This document shows, piece by piece, positions 26,509 through 36,137 of a DNA stretch of 64,000 nucleotides (the stretch's first letter is position 1; every line of letters starts with the position of its first letter). The stretch comes from Stygiolobus caldivivus (lineage in GTDB: Archaea; Thermoproteota; Thermoprotei_A; Sulfolobales; Sulfolobaceae). The DNA lies in NCBI RefSeq assembly GCF_019704315.1, contig NZ_AP024597.1:372001-436000 (forward strand). The letters run 5' to 3'. A program made the position numbers and the translations under genes. The notes under the pieces are model-generated. The model made no database searches. It worked only from the letters and a program-made list of their open reading frames with translations, and was not told the DNA's origin.

Positions 26509-27450
26509 TCATGTAGGGATCAAGATATTCTCTTTATCAAGCTCAGCTAGGAACTTCGCATTTTCTATCAGCTCATTTTGGTCAAAAGCTAAGTCAGAGA
26601 CTATTTCCTTGAACACAGAACAGTCAAATACAGTCCCTGAGTATTTCAATAACTGGCGCACGTCTGAAGGGAGAGCTACTTTAGCCATGAATGTCGGAAT
26701 CTTTACCCTAATAGCTTTCTTATTTAAAGCTTGTGAGTATACCTCAAAGATCTTTGAAATTTTAATAGGCTCGCATTCTGTTACATAGAAGTAGTTTTTA
26801 GATGGTCTCTTACCTTCTATAATTGCCTTAACCCCCCGCGCTATATATTTAGCACTAACAGGCATGAAAGAAATATTTAAATCTGGTAAAAGTCCTCTTT
26901 TAACTAATTTATACATAGTTACAAATTGTATATGGGCGGCAAACCTACCGTAAACCAAGGTAGGTCTAAATATAAAAGCGTGATCCCCTAAGATCTTGTA
27001 CACAGATAGTTCGCCCTCCAGTTTTGACTTTTCAAATTCTGTTCCAGGCTTCAACCCATCTCCTAGTTGATCCTCGACTTTAACAAATCCGGTAATACCG
27101 TAAGTAGAGGCACTAGTATGTATCATTATTTTTCCTTGTTGCTTAACAACTTCGGCTATTTTGGTAGGGATCTCTACGTTCGAACGTCTTAAATTTCCAG
27201 GGGTACCGCTTATCTCACCTATAAAGTTTACCACGATATCGAAGTCCTTAATTACTTCCTTGAGTCTAGATTCCTCTTCCACAATATCCAATTGGACATT
27301 TTTTACCCCTTTTTCTGTCAAGATTTTTAGATATACCTCTTTCACGGGGTTTAAATTTCTATATGTTACAGTCACATCGTAATCCGAAGCTAGGTAATAA
27401 GCACTGTTAGTAGCAATAAAACCTAGGCCCGTTATAAGTATACTTTTCAT
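26509..27450 (-). CDS. Extended SDR / NAD-dependent epimerase-like protein
   Basis: A 313-residue Rossmann protein: nucleotide motif GLGFIATNSA near residue 8, VNFIGEISG, HTSASTYGITG, then FEKSKLEGE where catalytic SDRs have YxxxK. The tyrosine is replaced by phenylalanine, as in atypical SDRs related to complex I subunit NDUFA9, which bind nucleotide without typical catalysis. A redox chaperone or lipid/quinone role is possible. Same strand as the HTH regulator upstream, with about 45 bases between. Confidence 0.7.
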   Translation of the reverse strand: MKSILITGLGFIATNSAYYLASDYDVTVTYRNLNPVKEVYLKILTEKGVKNVQLDIVEEESRLKEVIKDFDIVVNFIGEISGTPGNLRRSNVEIPTKIAEVVKQQGKIMIHTSASTYGITGFVKVEDQLGDGLKPGTEFEKSKLEGELSVYKILGDHAFIFRPTLVYGRFAAHIQFVTMYKLVKRGLLPDLNISFMPVSAKYIARGVKAIIEGKRPSKNYFYVTECEPIKISKIFEVYSQALNKKAIRVKIPTFMAKVALPSDVRQLLKYSGTVFDCSVFKEIVSDLAFDQNELIENAKFLAELDKENILIPT

Positions 27451-27496
27451 AAGAGAAAAACGGACATAGGAAATAAATTGATTTGTCTTAAAGTGT

Positions 27497-27871
27497 TTAA
27501 CTCTCTAACTCTTTAGGTAATACACTGCTAAAAAGCTCTGCACACTTCCTAAAATCATTCGTGATCTTATCTATTAGTCTATCGGCTGAGATGGCCTTAT
27601 AAATATATCTAGGTCTTCCTCCCTTAGAGGAAGAATCTTTCATCCTCTCTACAAAACCTAAAGAGACTAATTTATTAACGCTCCTATTAATAGAAGCTTT
27701 TGACAGTTTTAGTTGCTCCGCCAACATGTCCTCATTCTTACCATCACTGTTGAGTAATGATTTGAGTACCTGAAAGTCTGTGTCTGATAGGTCATAACAA
27801 AAACTCAGTGCCTCTACGAGACCTACCTCCTTCCCTGATGGTAACCTAACTCTACTTATTTCCAATTCCAT
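27497..27871 (-). CDS. HTH regulator with two conserved cysteines, paralog A
   Basis: A 124-residue winged-helix protein: LPSGKEV strand, a helix with SFCYD (Cys25), recognition helix in [21 protein letters not shown], wing [11 protein letters not shown], and a C-terminal helix with KCAELF (Cys110). Its sister at 46728-47114, inside the sHdr region, has both cysteines at exactly the same positions. Two cysteines in a sulfur-metabolism regulator suggest thiol or persulfide sensing, as for bacterial sHdrR-type repressors, but this is a different HTH subfamily. ATTATATAAT at 27882-27891 is a possible operator near its own start. Confidence 0.75.
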   Translation of the reverse strand: MELEISRVRLPSGKEVGLVEALSFCYDLSDTDFQVLKSLLNSDGKNEDMLAEQLKLSKASINRSVNKLVSLGFVERMKDSSSKGGRPRYIYKAISADRLIDKITNDFRKCAELFSSVLPKELES

Positions 27872-27947
27872 ACTTTATCACATTATATAATTAAAATACA
27901 CATATTTAAATCTTTGTATTTTAAGTAAATAGCTGATAGAGTGATAA

Positions 27948-29516
27948 TTACCTTTTGATTATATTTCTTAAAATAAACAATATAATCCCGATAATTAGCA
28001 GGAGAAGAATAATCAGTGTTAAAGTATGAAAGTGGCTCGAAGGGCCTCTGATAGCAGTACTTGTACCAGAAGAATTCCCCGTAGAGTACGTCATATTAAG
28101 ATACACGGTTTTACTTGAAGTCAAATTTACAGCGTAGTTCAACCCGTGATAACCTATAATGTAGTAACCTACGGGTAGGATTATCCTTTGACTGTGAGAG
28201 GTCATGGTTAGATGTAGACTGAACCTAAAGTTACCTAGAGGGGAGTATACCAGTGTTATTGTTATGTTACTAGGCACTAAGGGGGTTTCTACCCATAAAC
28301 TCACATAGATCTGCTTAAAGTAAACCGTATCATTTTTATATAAAGCAACGAAGTACGGAAGCACAGAAAAAAATGAAGGTGTATCGGTTAAATTATAAAC
28401 ACGTAACGTACTTGAAGTAGAATAATATATTATGCCACTATAGTTAGCAACCCAAAGGGTACCTTTAGGGAGACCCTTTTCAGTTATGAGTAAAGACGAT
28501 AAGTTATTAGGCAGTATCTCGTCCAGCTTATCGCTGATCGCTATTCCCTCATAGTAATATATAGGTGTGAAATTGTATTGTTGAGATACTCTGGTCAAAC
28601 TTAACGTATACACTGAGTCATTTATTATAATGTATTTGTCGTTTAGAAAACTAAAGTTATATCCAATATATATAAGCTTATTATTTTCTAATACAAAACC
28701 GTTCGTGAAAAATATGTAATAGGTATTATTAAGCATATAAACCTTATCTATATCAGACGAGAAATTCAGGGCAATTAACTTCACGCCGTTCTCATATAAC
28801 GTATTATTTGATATGTAAAAATATTGTCCACCATAAAAGTAAATGGAAGAAATATTTTGGACTTTAAGGTGGTAATAAGAAGGGTATAACACATCTCCCT
28901 TATCATCAAATATTACGTTATTGAAGACAGTAGAGTTTTTGTATACAGTATAATTCTCCGAATTGCTAGAGAGGTTCAGGGAGAATATAATAGAATTAGC
29001 TAGGCTGACTAGTATTACTTCTGACGTGTTGTATAACACCAAATAATTGTTAATTATTTTACCTTCCATAGTGGGGTATAGAGGAGAAATATAGATTATC
29101 TTCTTTGAAGTAATTGGAAACTGCTGGGATGCTAAGTACGTTAAATTAGATGAATTCAAGACTAGAATAGGCGAATAAAAACTGGGCAAAACCAAACCAT
29201 AATAGCCAGAATTGTTCATAAATATTAGCAACTTGTGCTGAAAACTTGACGGGATCTGCTTGTACCCCCAAGGAAATACAAGAGACCCGGAAACACCTAT
29301 TATCTTAGTGTAGTTTATCTGAGCCATAAACAAGACCTGCCAAAAGGGTGTTTCGATAACAATAGTGCCGTTTGAAAATCCTACCAAAAGGTTAGGACCA
29401 AATTGCTTAACAAAAGACACAGTAGCGTTACTCCCGTTGATAAATCCAGTAACTATAACAGAGTTAAGGGCTATTAGTAAGACGACCACAAAGGCCGGGA
29501 TAAACGAAATCTTCAT
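27948..29516 (-). CDS. Surface protein with signal peptide and C-terminal anchor
   Basis: About 522 residues from the ATG at 29516. N-terminal signal sequence (ISFIPAFVVVLLIALN), a long Asn/Ser/Thr/Tyr-rich extracellular part with many N-x-S/T sites, a LPKGTLWVANYSG segment like domains seen in archaeal surface proteins, and a C-terminal helix (LIILLLLIIGIILFILR) followed by RNIIKR. Function unknown; S-layer associated or cell-surface binding is likely. Confidence 0.65.
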   Translation of the reverse strand: MKISFIPAFVVVLLIALNSVIVTGFINGSNATVSFVKQFGPNLLVGFSNGTIVIETPFWQVLFMAQINYTKIIGVSGSLVFPWGYKQIPSSFQHKLLIFMNNSGYYGLVLPSFYSPILVLNSSNLTYLASQQFPITSKKIIYISPLYPTMEGKIINNYLVLYNTSEVILVSLANSIIFSLNLSSNSENYTVYKNSTVFNNVIFDDKGDVLYPSYYHLKVQNISSIYFYGGQYFYISNNTLYENGVKLIALNFSSDIDKVYMLNNTYYIFFTNGFVLENNKLIYIGYNFSFLNDKYIIINDSVYTLSLTRVSQQYNFTPIYYYEGIAISDKLDEILPNNLSSLLITEKGLPKGTLWVANYSGIIYYSTSSTLRVYNLTDTPSFFSVLPYFVALYKNDTVYFKQIYVSLWVETPLVPSNITITLVYSPLGNFRFSLHLTMTSHSQRIILPVGYYIIGYHGLNYAVNLTSSKTVYLNMTYSTGNSSGTSTAIRGPSSHFHTLTLIILLLLIIGIILFILRNIIKR

Positions 29517-29540
29517 ATCCAATTATTCACATTAGAAATT

Positions 29541-29990
29541 GTGGAGTTTAAAGGTATCCTAATTGAAGAACAAGAGTTATTGCGAAAAGGTAAGTTAAAT
29601 GATGAATACAAGAAAAAACTTGAAAGAGAAGGGTTTAAAATAGTGAAGAAAAAAGGCAATGAAAACGTTATCACTACTTTCGAAGATGACAAAATAACTC
29701 TGGTCTGCGATAAAGAGGAAATAATTTTTAGGCTATTATTACTCTCATCTACCATAACTAGAATAATAATAACAGATAAAATGACTACAGTAGTAATCTT
29801 TTCAGGAAGAAGAAGTATAACACAGTCGTTCAAAATTACTAGGCAGACTTCTTTAGAAGGACTTAGAAAATCATATATCGCGTCTAAGTCTTCACAAGAC
29901 TTCTTACAAAAATACCTTACATTCTTAAGTGAAAATAACGATGATGCTGTAATAGGATGGCTTAAGGAATTCATGAAAAATAAAAGTTGA
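29541..29990 (+). CDS. Hypothetical protein, 149 residues
   Basis: Charged, soluble protein starting with GTG at 29541: N-terminal helix rich in E/K, a central beta region (NVITTFEDDKITLVCDKEE, IIITDKMTTVVIFSG) and a C-terminal helix. No family recognised. The frame's charge pattern is far more protein-like than the antisense frame over the same bases. It diverges from the surface protein gene with only about 24 bases between starts. Confidence 0.5.
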   Translation: MEFKGILIEEQELLRKGKLNDEYKKKLEREGFKIVKKKGNENVITTFEDDKITLVCDKEEIIFRLLLLSSTITRIIITDKMTTVVIFSGRRSITQSFKITRQTSLEGLRKSYIASKSSQDFLQKYLTFLSENNDDAVIGWLKEFMKNKS

Positions 29991-30017
29991 GAGAGTAAAA
30001 AAGGAAAAAAGAAAATA

Positions 30018-30941
30018 TTACATAAATCTCTTGAGTATTTGCATGGGATTAGTTATGTTAGCAGTCAGCAACGCTTCGTCCGGAGAGTGACCAAAAGCGA
30101 AAGCCAATAACTGGCTGAAGTATACTATAGGCATCCTCAGATCCTCTCCGTATCTCGACGCTATCTTATTCATATTAGTCTCTAGTGCTACACCGCCTAA
30201 TGGGCAGTCAACAACCAACATTTCAGCACCGTTCCTCCTAGCTTCCTTTAGTATCCTAGCTTCTAAGTTAAGTGCTACATCTAGGTCAGAGTATACGTGA
30301 GGACCTCCACAGCACATAGTCTTAGCTTCGAAAGGTACTACTTCAGCCCCAACAGCTTTTAACAACTCGTCCATGAAGAAAGGCCTTTCTGGGTCGTCCT
30401 TTATCTTCATATAACCGGTTAAGATATATTGTTTAGGTCTTGCGTATAAGCATCCGTAATAAGGTGCTACTTTTAAGCCATTTAATGGTCTCTTGACCAG
30501 GCTTTTAACACCTTCTGGACCCGCTGTGTTGTAAATGAACTCTACAGCATGAATCATCAATAACTGAAGGTCGTATCCTTTTTCACCCATCTTCTCGAGG
30601 TACATGTTAACCTTTTCTCTAAGCTTAGGGTACTTGGTCATGTAATAGTGGGTCCTCGAAAGCGAGTAATGACAGCCTGGACAAGCAGACATTACAGCAT
30701 CTGCACCCATTTCCCTGGCTAAGGACAGATTTCTTGCGGGGAGCAACAACCCTGCCATAGTATTTACGTTTTTAACCTCTAAAGCACCACAGCAGTTATA
30801 GTCCTCTATCTTCTCGTAGTGAAGACCTAGGTCTTTTGCTACCAGTGCTAGTGACACCTCGTAAGACTTACCTAAACCGTCTAATGAACAGCCTGGATAA
30901 AACGCTACTTTTCCGTATGGGTTATTTAGCCTCATGGTCAT
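30018..30941 (-). CDS. hdrB2: sHdrB2, CCG-domain subunit of the sulfur-oxidising Hdr-like complex
   Basis: A 307-residue protein with two CCG modules. The first is complete: [20 protein letters not shown]. The second reads YYGC, TMCCGGP, DCPLGG, so its last cysteine is missing. In methanogen HdrB the CCG modules hold noncubane 4Fe-4S clusters that act on disulfides; in sHdr they are thought to work on lipoyl-bound sulfur. It is the last gene of the core cluster; its start overlaps the hdrC2 stop (ATGA) behind GGAGGTGAGG. Confidence 0.87.
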   Translation of the reverse strand: MTMRLNNPYGKVAFYPGCSLDGLGKSYEVSLALVAKDLGLHYEKIEDYNCCGALEVKNVNTMAGLLLPARNLSLAREMGADAVMSACPGCHYSLSRTHYYMTKYPKLREKVNMYLEKMGEKGYDLQLLMIHAVEFIYNTAGPEGVKSLVKRPLNGLKVAPYYGCLYARPKQYILTGYMKIKDDPERPFFMDELLKAVGAEVVPFEAKTMCCGGPHVYSDLDVALNLEARILKEARRNGAEMLVVDCPLGGVALETNMNKIASRYGEDLRMPIVYFSQLLAFAFGHSPDEALLTANITNPMQILKRFM

Positions 30942-31630
30942 TCTGGCCTCACCTCCTCCTTCATTGCCTCCTCCAATACCTTCTTAACCCTATCCCAGTT
31001 TTTAACTTTGCTGGGCTTCATTAACTCCTTGATTAACCCAGACCTTAACATGGCTCCGCTCATCATGATAAGATCCTTTACCCCTAAAGAGACGAAACCG
31101 GCTTTCGCTGACGCAGCACCAAGAGTCAACTCTGAGATCCTCCCACCATTCTTCATTACAGTTTCCAAGAACAATTCATCGAAGATCGTACCGGGGTCTT
31201 TCTTTACAAGGCCGTGCTTATGCAAGTAATTATGGATTGCGTGCACCACCTCTTCTACCAATACTCCTTTTGGACACCTATGAGTACATTTCTGGCAAGA
31301 TACACACCTCCAAATGCTATTTTGTAGCTCTATTAACCCTTGCTTATCACCTTTTCTGGCTAGGTCAATGAACTTCCTAGGACCGTAATTCGGATCATAT
31401 TCTCTCATAGTACATCCAGAAGTACATGTCCCGCATTGCCAACAAGCACTTATCGTATACCCTTCTAGCGTATTTGCAATCTCGTCCCATACTGTAGGAT
31501 CGTATCCTGTCTGCGTCCTCTCCATTAAAAAGGCGTTCCAAGTTCCATCTATTTCTACTCCATCTACTACTACTTTATCTTTTTGAATTACACCTTTTAT
31601 TATAGATTTTTCTAACTCAGGAATGGGCAT
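30938..31630 (-). CDS. hdrC2: sHdrC2, ferredoxin-like electron-transfer subunit
   Basis: A 230-residue protein with two 4Fe-4S motifs: [11 protein letters not shown] near residue 59 and [14 protein letters not shown] near residue 98, then a helical C-terminal part. Typical of HdrC subunits, which wire the HdrB site to HdrA. GGTGAT precedes the ATG at 31630, and its start overlaps the upstream hypothetical by 14 bases. Confidence 0.88.
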   Translation of the reverse strand: MPIPELEKSIIKGVIQKDKVVVDGVEIDGTWNAFLMERTQTGYDPTVWDEIANTLEGYTISACWQCGTCTSGCTMREYDPNYGPRKFIDLARKGDKQGLIELQNSIWRCVSCQKCTHRCPKGVLVEEVVHAIHNYLHKHGLVKKDPGTIFDELFLETVMKNGGRISELTLGAASAKAGFVSLGVKDLIMMSGAMLRSGLIKELMKPSKVKNWDRVKKVLEEAMKEEVRPE

Positions 31631-32300
31631 GTTTTATCACCTTTAAGAAGGGTTTTAACCCTAAAACTAATGCGGTCGTGGAAAGATGTGTAGGGAGTAA
31701 CCCCGCCACTTTTTTATCTATGGCGAGGTGTGTAGTATAGTCTAGATATCTTACATACGAATAAACCAAAAAAATCGTAGTAGGATAATAGTTTGAGGTA
31801 TCGAACCCAAAAATAGATAAGATAGTTTTTAACTCATTTATGGCAGAAAAGAAGTCCGCCTTACTCTTTAATATAACGTTATCTTTAAGGATATAAGTTA
31901 TAGAACCTGAGTTCTTCTCTTCATTCCATACCCATCTGTTCCAAAGAGGAAAATCTGATGGCTGTATATAATGGAGAATCTCTCTCGCCATATCCCTTGA
32001 ATCTTTAGGCTCCATACCCTTTACAGTATTTACAAATATGCTGACCCTTTCATCATAAGATAAGGACGAATCTTTTAATTTAGAATATACTGAGGAAAAT
32101 TCAGACAAAGGAGTGCTCTCGGCTACTTGTGAGTAAAACTTCCTATGGTGAAAGAATATTTCAAATAGGTTCTTACGGTCCTCCTCCCTCTTAATCTCGA
32201 GCCGAGAGAGAAAATCAGACTTCATTTTCATAGAATCTAATATTACGGAGAAGGATTTTTTCGGATCAGTATAAGTATTATTTATATCTTTATCTAACAT
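31617..32300 (-). CDS. Conserved sHdr-cluster hypothetical (hdrH position)
   Basis: A 227-residue, mostly helical, soluble protein with no cysteine motif. Sits between hdrA and hdrC2, the place held by the uncharacterised 'hyp' gene in sHdr clusters of bacteria and archaea. Contains [20 protein letters not shown] near the middle. Overlaps hdrC2 by 14 bases. Role unknown; conserved position implies assembly or structural support of the complex. Confidence 0.7.
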   Translation of the reverse strand: MLDKDINNTYTDPKKSFSVILDSMKMKSDFLSRLEIKREEDRKNLFEIFFHHRKFYSQVAESTPLSEFSSVYSKLKDSSLSYDERVSIFVNTVKGMEPKDSRDMAREILHYIQPSDFPLWNRWVWNEEKNSGSITYILKDNVILKSKADFFSAINELKTILSIFGFDTSNYYPTTIFLVYSYVRYLDYTTHLAIDKKVAGLLPTHLSTTALVLGLKPFLKVIKHAHS

Positions 32301-32346
32301 AGCATTAAAAATATCTCTTACATAATCAGGGTTTAAAAAAATAGTG

Positions 32347-33435
32347 TTAATGATGAGCCACCTCTACTTTTACGGGCTCTTCCCACACTCCCTTAGTTAT
32401 ATACTCATACGCTTTCATCGCTGCAGCATAACCTTCGGTTATTGCATCAGATATAGTCTTTGGACCAGTTAAGGCACCGGCTAAGAAGATACCCTTCTTA
32501 GTAGACTGCACCGGCATCCTATACTCATCTAAGGGCTTTATAAACCCATGTTCTTCTAGCTCTAAACCTAATACTTTTGCTACTTGTTTCGAGCCTAGTC
32601 CTAACTCCATACCGTTTGCCAGAATGACCATATCATACGGGACTACTAATGCCCTGTTTAGGTTCATAGTATCTTCTCCCTTAATAATTACAGTGTCGTT
32701 TGGACCTCTCATAAATTCTGATATCCTACCCCTTATGAACCCTACTCTGTAATCTAACTGTGCCTTCCAATACAGTTTATCCTCCATCAAGCCGTAAGTC
32801 CTTATATCCATGTAGTAAATGTGGACTGTCGCATCAGGTACCCTCTGCTTTATCTCCATAGCTTGCTTAATTGATACTGCACAGCAGACCCTAGAACAGT
32901 ATGTGTTACCTACTGTAGCATCCCTTGAACCTACGCATAATAATATCGCCACCCTCTTGGGTGGAGTCCCCTTAGTGGTTACAAGCTTATTTTCAGATAA
33001 CATCTTTTCTATATCGGATATCTGATATATGTTGGGTACTATACCATACCCGTATTCATACTTCCTCCTTGAATCAAAGTGTTCAAAACCGGAAGCTGCA
33101 ATTATCGCATTGACTTTCTCGGTAGTCGTTTTACCAGACTTGTCTTTAATACTAACCGTAAATCCGTTACCTTCTTGCTTTACACTGTCTACTATACTTT
33201 CTGTATAGATCTTTATATTTTTGTTACTCTCGACCGACTTTATCAATGGGTCTATTACCTGCTCTGAGGGAACTAGATCGGGGAATAATAGGCTATACTT
33301 AAGTTTTTTAGGAGTACCACCCAAATAAGACTCTCTCTCAACTAAAACTACGTTCACTCCGAGGTTAGCCAGCTCCTTAGCCGCTGAAAGACCAGCAGGA
33401 CCAGCTCCTATAACAAGAACTTTCTCTCCAGCCAT
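32347..33435 (-). CDS. hdrA: sHdrA, FAD-binding subunit
   Basis: A 362-residue flavoprotein: IGAGPAGLSAA near residues 9-19, VERESYLGG, an Fe-S region LLCVGSRD ... YCSRVCC around 165-185, and a closing FAD motif IFLAGALTGPKTISDA. It is much shorter than bifurcating methanogen HdrA and lacks added ferredoxin domains, as known for the sulfur-oxidising type. TAGGTGAT precedes the ATG and a separate TATA-like element lies in the 56-base gap after hdrB1. Confidence 0.9.
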   Translation of the reverse strand: MAGEKVLVIGAGPAGLSAAKELANLGVNVVLVERESYLGGTPKKLKYSLLFPDLVPSEQVIDPLIKSVESNKNIKIYTESIVDSVKQEGNGFTVSIKDKSGKTTTEKVNAIIAASGFEHFDSRRKYEYGYGIVPNIYQISDIEKMLSENKLVTTKGTPPKRVAILLCVGSRDATVGNTYCSRVCCAVSIKQAMEIKQRVPDATVHIYYMDIRTYGLMEDKLYWKAQLDYRVGFIRGRISEFMRGPNDTVIIKGEDTMNLNRALVVPYDMVILANGMELGLGSKQVAKVLGLELEEHGFIKPLDEYRMPVQSTKKGIFLAGALTGPKTISDAITEGYAAAMKAYEYITKGVWEEPVKVEVAHH

Positions 33436-33491
33436 TTAATCACCTATTCCTAACATTTATTAAATAAAATTAATTTAAAAAATTTTGCTTT

Positions 33492-34811
33492 TCACTTTTG
33501 TACAGCTTTTTCTCCCTTGTACCACTTTACTCTTTCAGGTAGAGTTAAGTAGAAGTCAATCTTCCTGTGCGGAGTGTATAGGTATTCGGGCTGAGCCTTT
33601 CCTTCTCTAAGGTCAGCTAAGTACTGTAAGAACTTCTCCTTATAGTCCTCAACCGGCACACCTATCTTCCTTAAGAAGCCCTCTACATCTGTAGCATGCC
33701 AGTGTATCTGGGCAATCTTGTATGGGTCTGCGCCCATTGCAATTGCAGCGAACTGTGCATCTGCTAATACTGGTAAGTTATAGTTAAACCCGTGAGCCTT
33801 ACCTGCCCACTGGCTCTTATCGAGAGTAGTTACACACCCAGTATCAGATGTTACAAACACATCAGCATGCCCTTCTTCTACAGCAGGAATTACTTTCTTG
33901 AATAGAGCGAAGCTCCTACTAAATTCCCTCTCTGTTAAGATGTGCCTAAAGCCGAATCCACAGCAGTCCCACCATGTTGAGTAATCTACTATTTTAGCAC
34001 CGAAGTTCATGACCGTGCCAGTAGGTGCAGCTGGCCTTCTTCCTTCAAATACCTTGGGATCGTAGACAGTGTCATCAGGGACTAACTTATAGACGTGGCA
34101 TGGTGTGTGGACTGCAGCTTTAACATTGCTTAGATCATATTTCTTTTGTTGGGATAATTGTTTGCTCATCACATAAAGCCACTCTGAATAGTGGACTACT
34201 TCTTCGGGTATTACTATGTCCATCCCCAACTTTCTCATGATTGGTCTCAGTTTGTCTCTAATCTCCTTGTGGAGGACTAACATATTCCTGATCTCCTTGT
34301 AGTGCCCAAAAGACGTCCCACAGTGTATTAGCGGGAAGTAGTCTGTTTCGTATGCTCTCCACATGTTTCTTACGTATACTCCTGCTAGTGCAACAGGGTT
34401 TGACGCACCGGATGCGTGGTAGTTCCAGCCAGTGCAAGAGGTCTGGTGGGGTTCGTCTAGGTAGTCTATTTCAGCTTTGTTCATCATCCAAAATACTGAT
34501 GTTGGATATCCGGGGATGTGACCACATTGCCCACAGCTTTTGTGGTTCCATAGTTTATTCGTGGGGATTTTCTTTGGTAGACCGTTTATCGTCTGTACTT
34601 CCACTGGATTATTATAGGGCTTTATATGGTGTACTATTACTTCGCCCTCATCTTCTAGTTTCTCTAATTCCTCTTTAATGTGCTGTATACCATGTGGAGT
34701 ACTGTACTTGTAAATAATTCTCTGATATACCTCGTTCCAATCTACATCGTCGGCATAAGGAAAAGCCTCTTTTATTGCCTCATGCATCTTTTTTTCTTCT
34801 TGAGAAACCAT
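33492..34811 (-). CDS. hdrB1: sHdrB1, degenerate/extended CCG subunit
   Basis: A 439-residue protein, longer than sHdrB2. The N-terminal 90 residues are helical. The first module is altered (KSCGQCGH, QTSCTGW, IHCGTSF); the second has HTPCHVYK, WWDCCGFGFRH and DTGCVTT, close to a CCG set. A catalytic or electron-transfer role in the sHdr complex follows from family and position. A 172-base gap with a tandem repeat separates it from hdrC1, and it has its own TATA-like element (TTTATATATTATAAAC) about 30-45 bases before the ATG. Confidence 0.85.
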   Translation of the reverse strand: MVSQEEKKMHEAIKEAFPYADDVDWNEVYQRIIYKYSTPHGIQHIKEELEKLEDEGEVIVHHIKPYNNPVEVQTINGLPKKIPTNKLWNHKSCGQCGHIPGYPTSVFWMMNKAEIDYLDEPHQTSCTGWNYHASGASNPVALAGVYVRNMWRAYETDYFPLIHCGTSFGHYKEIRNMLVLHKEIRDKLRPIMRKLGMDIVIPEEVVHYSEWLYVMSKQLSQQKKYDLSNVKAAVHTPCHVYKLVPDDTVYDPKVFEGRRPAAPTGTVMNFGAKIVDYSTWWDCCGFGFRHILTEREFSRSFALFKKVIPAVEEGHADVFVTSDTGCVTTLDKSQWAGKAHGFNYNLPVLADAQFAAIAMGADPYKIAQIHWHATDVEGFLRKIGVPVEDYKEKFLQYLADLREGKAQPEYLYTPHRKIDFYLTLPERVKWYKGEKAVQK

Positions 34812-34869
34812 ACTTTACACCTTTATAGTAATTTATGTAGTTTATAATATATAAACTTTCATTTAAAAC

Positions 34870-34977
34870 ATTTATTCATACATACTAAAAAAGTAAAAAA
34901 TACATAATTTTACACAAATATAATATTTATTCATACATACTAAAAAAGTAAAAAATACATAATTTTACACAAATATA
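34870..34977. repeat. 53-bp perfect tandem repeat between hdrC1 and hdrB1
   Basis: Bases 34870-34922 are repeated exactly at 34925-34977, with a 2-base spacer (55-base period). On the transcribed minus strand each copy holds a T-rich run (TTTTTTACTTTTTTA), like crenarchaeal terminators, directly after the hdrC1 stop and before the hdrB1 promoter. Duplication may change read-through within the operon, or be a recent slippage event. Confidence 0.85.
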
Positions 34978-34983
34978 GGTTTT

Positions 34984-35817
34984 TTATAAGTCCATCCAGT
35001 TATCTGGTAATTCGTCTTCGTTAAGTTCTCCCTTCTCCCACTTCTCCCTTATCTCTTCTAGCTGCTGTTTCCTCTCCTCATATATGTCCATAATCATTTC
35101 ATATAAGTCCTCATCTACCTTCTTTATAGAGTCCATAACACCGGATTCAATAAATATGGTCATTAGCTCAACTGCAGTCTGTAGAGATGATTGCCAGCCT
35201 ATATCAGCCCTCTGCATTAGGTCAACCGGAACTGCTTTTCTGTATACATCCATATTCTTTGATTCTTCTATAGCTTGTGGACCCCAATCTGGGAACGCAT
35301 CGGGCTGTATCATGTTAGGTGTAACCTGGTTACCTGTAGTGATTACCGTGTATAAGACTCTTCTATAAGGAGCTAGGATTTCCTTAGCAGACGGAAGAGC
35401 AAACTGCACAGCGTACTCCCTTAATACCATTATTAATCCCGCAATTTCGTTATTGAATGGGCATCTCATAGAACATGTGTAGCACTGGACGCATGCCCAC
35501 ACTTTCTTATTGGTGAATTCCCATATCTTGTCCGCTGCATCTCTCATCATATATTGTATCATTTCCCTAGGTCCAAAATCGTAGAATTTAGCTGCAGGAC
35601 ACCCTGATGTACATACACCGCAGTTTAGACAACCCCTTAGATACTCATTAAACCTGAAGTCGGACTTTACTGCCTCCCAGAATTTTTTAGCTAATTCTGC
35701 TTCTTCTGATGATAAAGAGCTCTGAAAATTCCTTAATTCTTCTGGAGCTATTTCTTGATCTACATAAGCCATGTCCATTACTCTTGGATCATCTGGTAGT
35801 GGTATAACTTTAGACAT
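34984..35817 (-). CDS. hdrC1: sHdrC1, ferredoxin-like electron-transfer subunit
   Basis: A 277-residue protein with CLNCGVCTSGCP near residue 61 and CVQCYTCSMRCPF near 110, each a 4Fe-4S site, followed by a long helical, acidic C-terminus. It heads the core order C1-B1-A-hyp-C2-B2 known from sHdr clusters. TTTATAAG about 30 bases before the ATG suggests a separate, leaderless transcript from the tusA/dsrE unit upstream. Confidence 0.88.
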   Translation of the reverse strand: MSKVIPLPDDPRVMDMAYVDQEIAPEELRNFQSSLSSEEAELAKKFWEAVKSDFRFNEYLRGCLNCGVCTSGCPAAKFYDFGPREMIQYMMRDAADKIWEFTNKKVWACVQCYTCSMRCPFNNEIAGLIMVLREYAVQFALPSAKEILAPYRRVLYTVITTGNQVTPNMIQPDAFPDWGPQAIEESKNMDVYRKAVPVDLMQRADIGWQSSLQTAVELMTIFIESGVMDSIKKVDEDLYEMIMDIYEERKQQLEEIREKWEKGELNEDELPDNWMDL

Positions 35818-35887
35818 ACCTAATCAAATAAATTAATCGAAAAGTTACTTATAAATTTTGTTAAAAAAATAAATTATTATATTACCT

Positions 35888-36127
35888 TTACTTTACTCTC
35901 TTAATTAGAATTCTGGTTACTCCTCCTTGCTGCTGAATATCAAGGATCTGTTGTCCTGTCCTTCTGGCCCATGCTTCAATATCTGGTTTCGCTGCTGGAT
36001 CTGTAGCTAATACTTCTAGTACTTCACCTACTTGGATTTGTTTGATGGCCTTAGCCGTTTCCATTACCGGCCCGGGGCAGTAGAGCCCTCTAGCGTCTAA
36101 CGTTTTAGCTACTTTGACCTCTGTCAT
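35888..36127 (-). CDS. tusA: TusA of the sHdr cluster
   Basis: About 79 residues with LDARGLYCPGPVM, the TusA persulfide motif, then DPAAKPDIEAWARRTGQ. I chose the ATG at 36127 over the GTG at 36136 because GAGGTGA lies eight bases before it. One base separates the upstream dsrE stop from the GTG codon, so the two are co-expressed. It probably delivers sulfane sulfur to the sHdr-LbpA system. Confidence 0.88.
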   Translation of the reverse strand: MTEVKVAKTLDARGLYCPGPVMETAKAIKQIQVGEVLEVLATDPAAKPDIEAWARRTGQQILDIQQQGGVTRILIKRVK

Positions 36128-36137
36128 CTCTTTCACC

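Noticed and set aside
27872-27947. CTGA/GTGATAA near 27935 as another C/D box sRNA
   Set aside because: No first C box and no second D box; only two of four boxes present.
29513-29974. 153-codon minus frame over 29541-29990
   Set aside because: Ser/Leu/Ile-rich mirror of a charged, protein-like plus-strand gene; no start signal.
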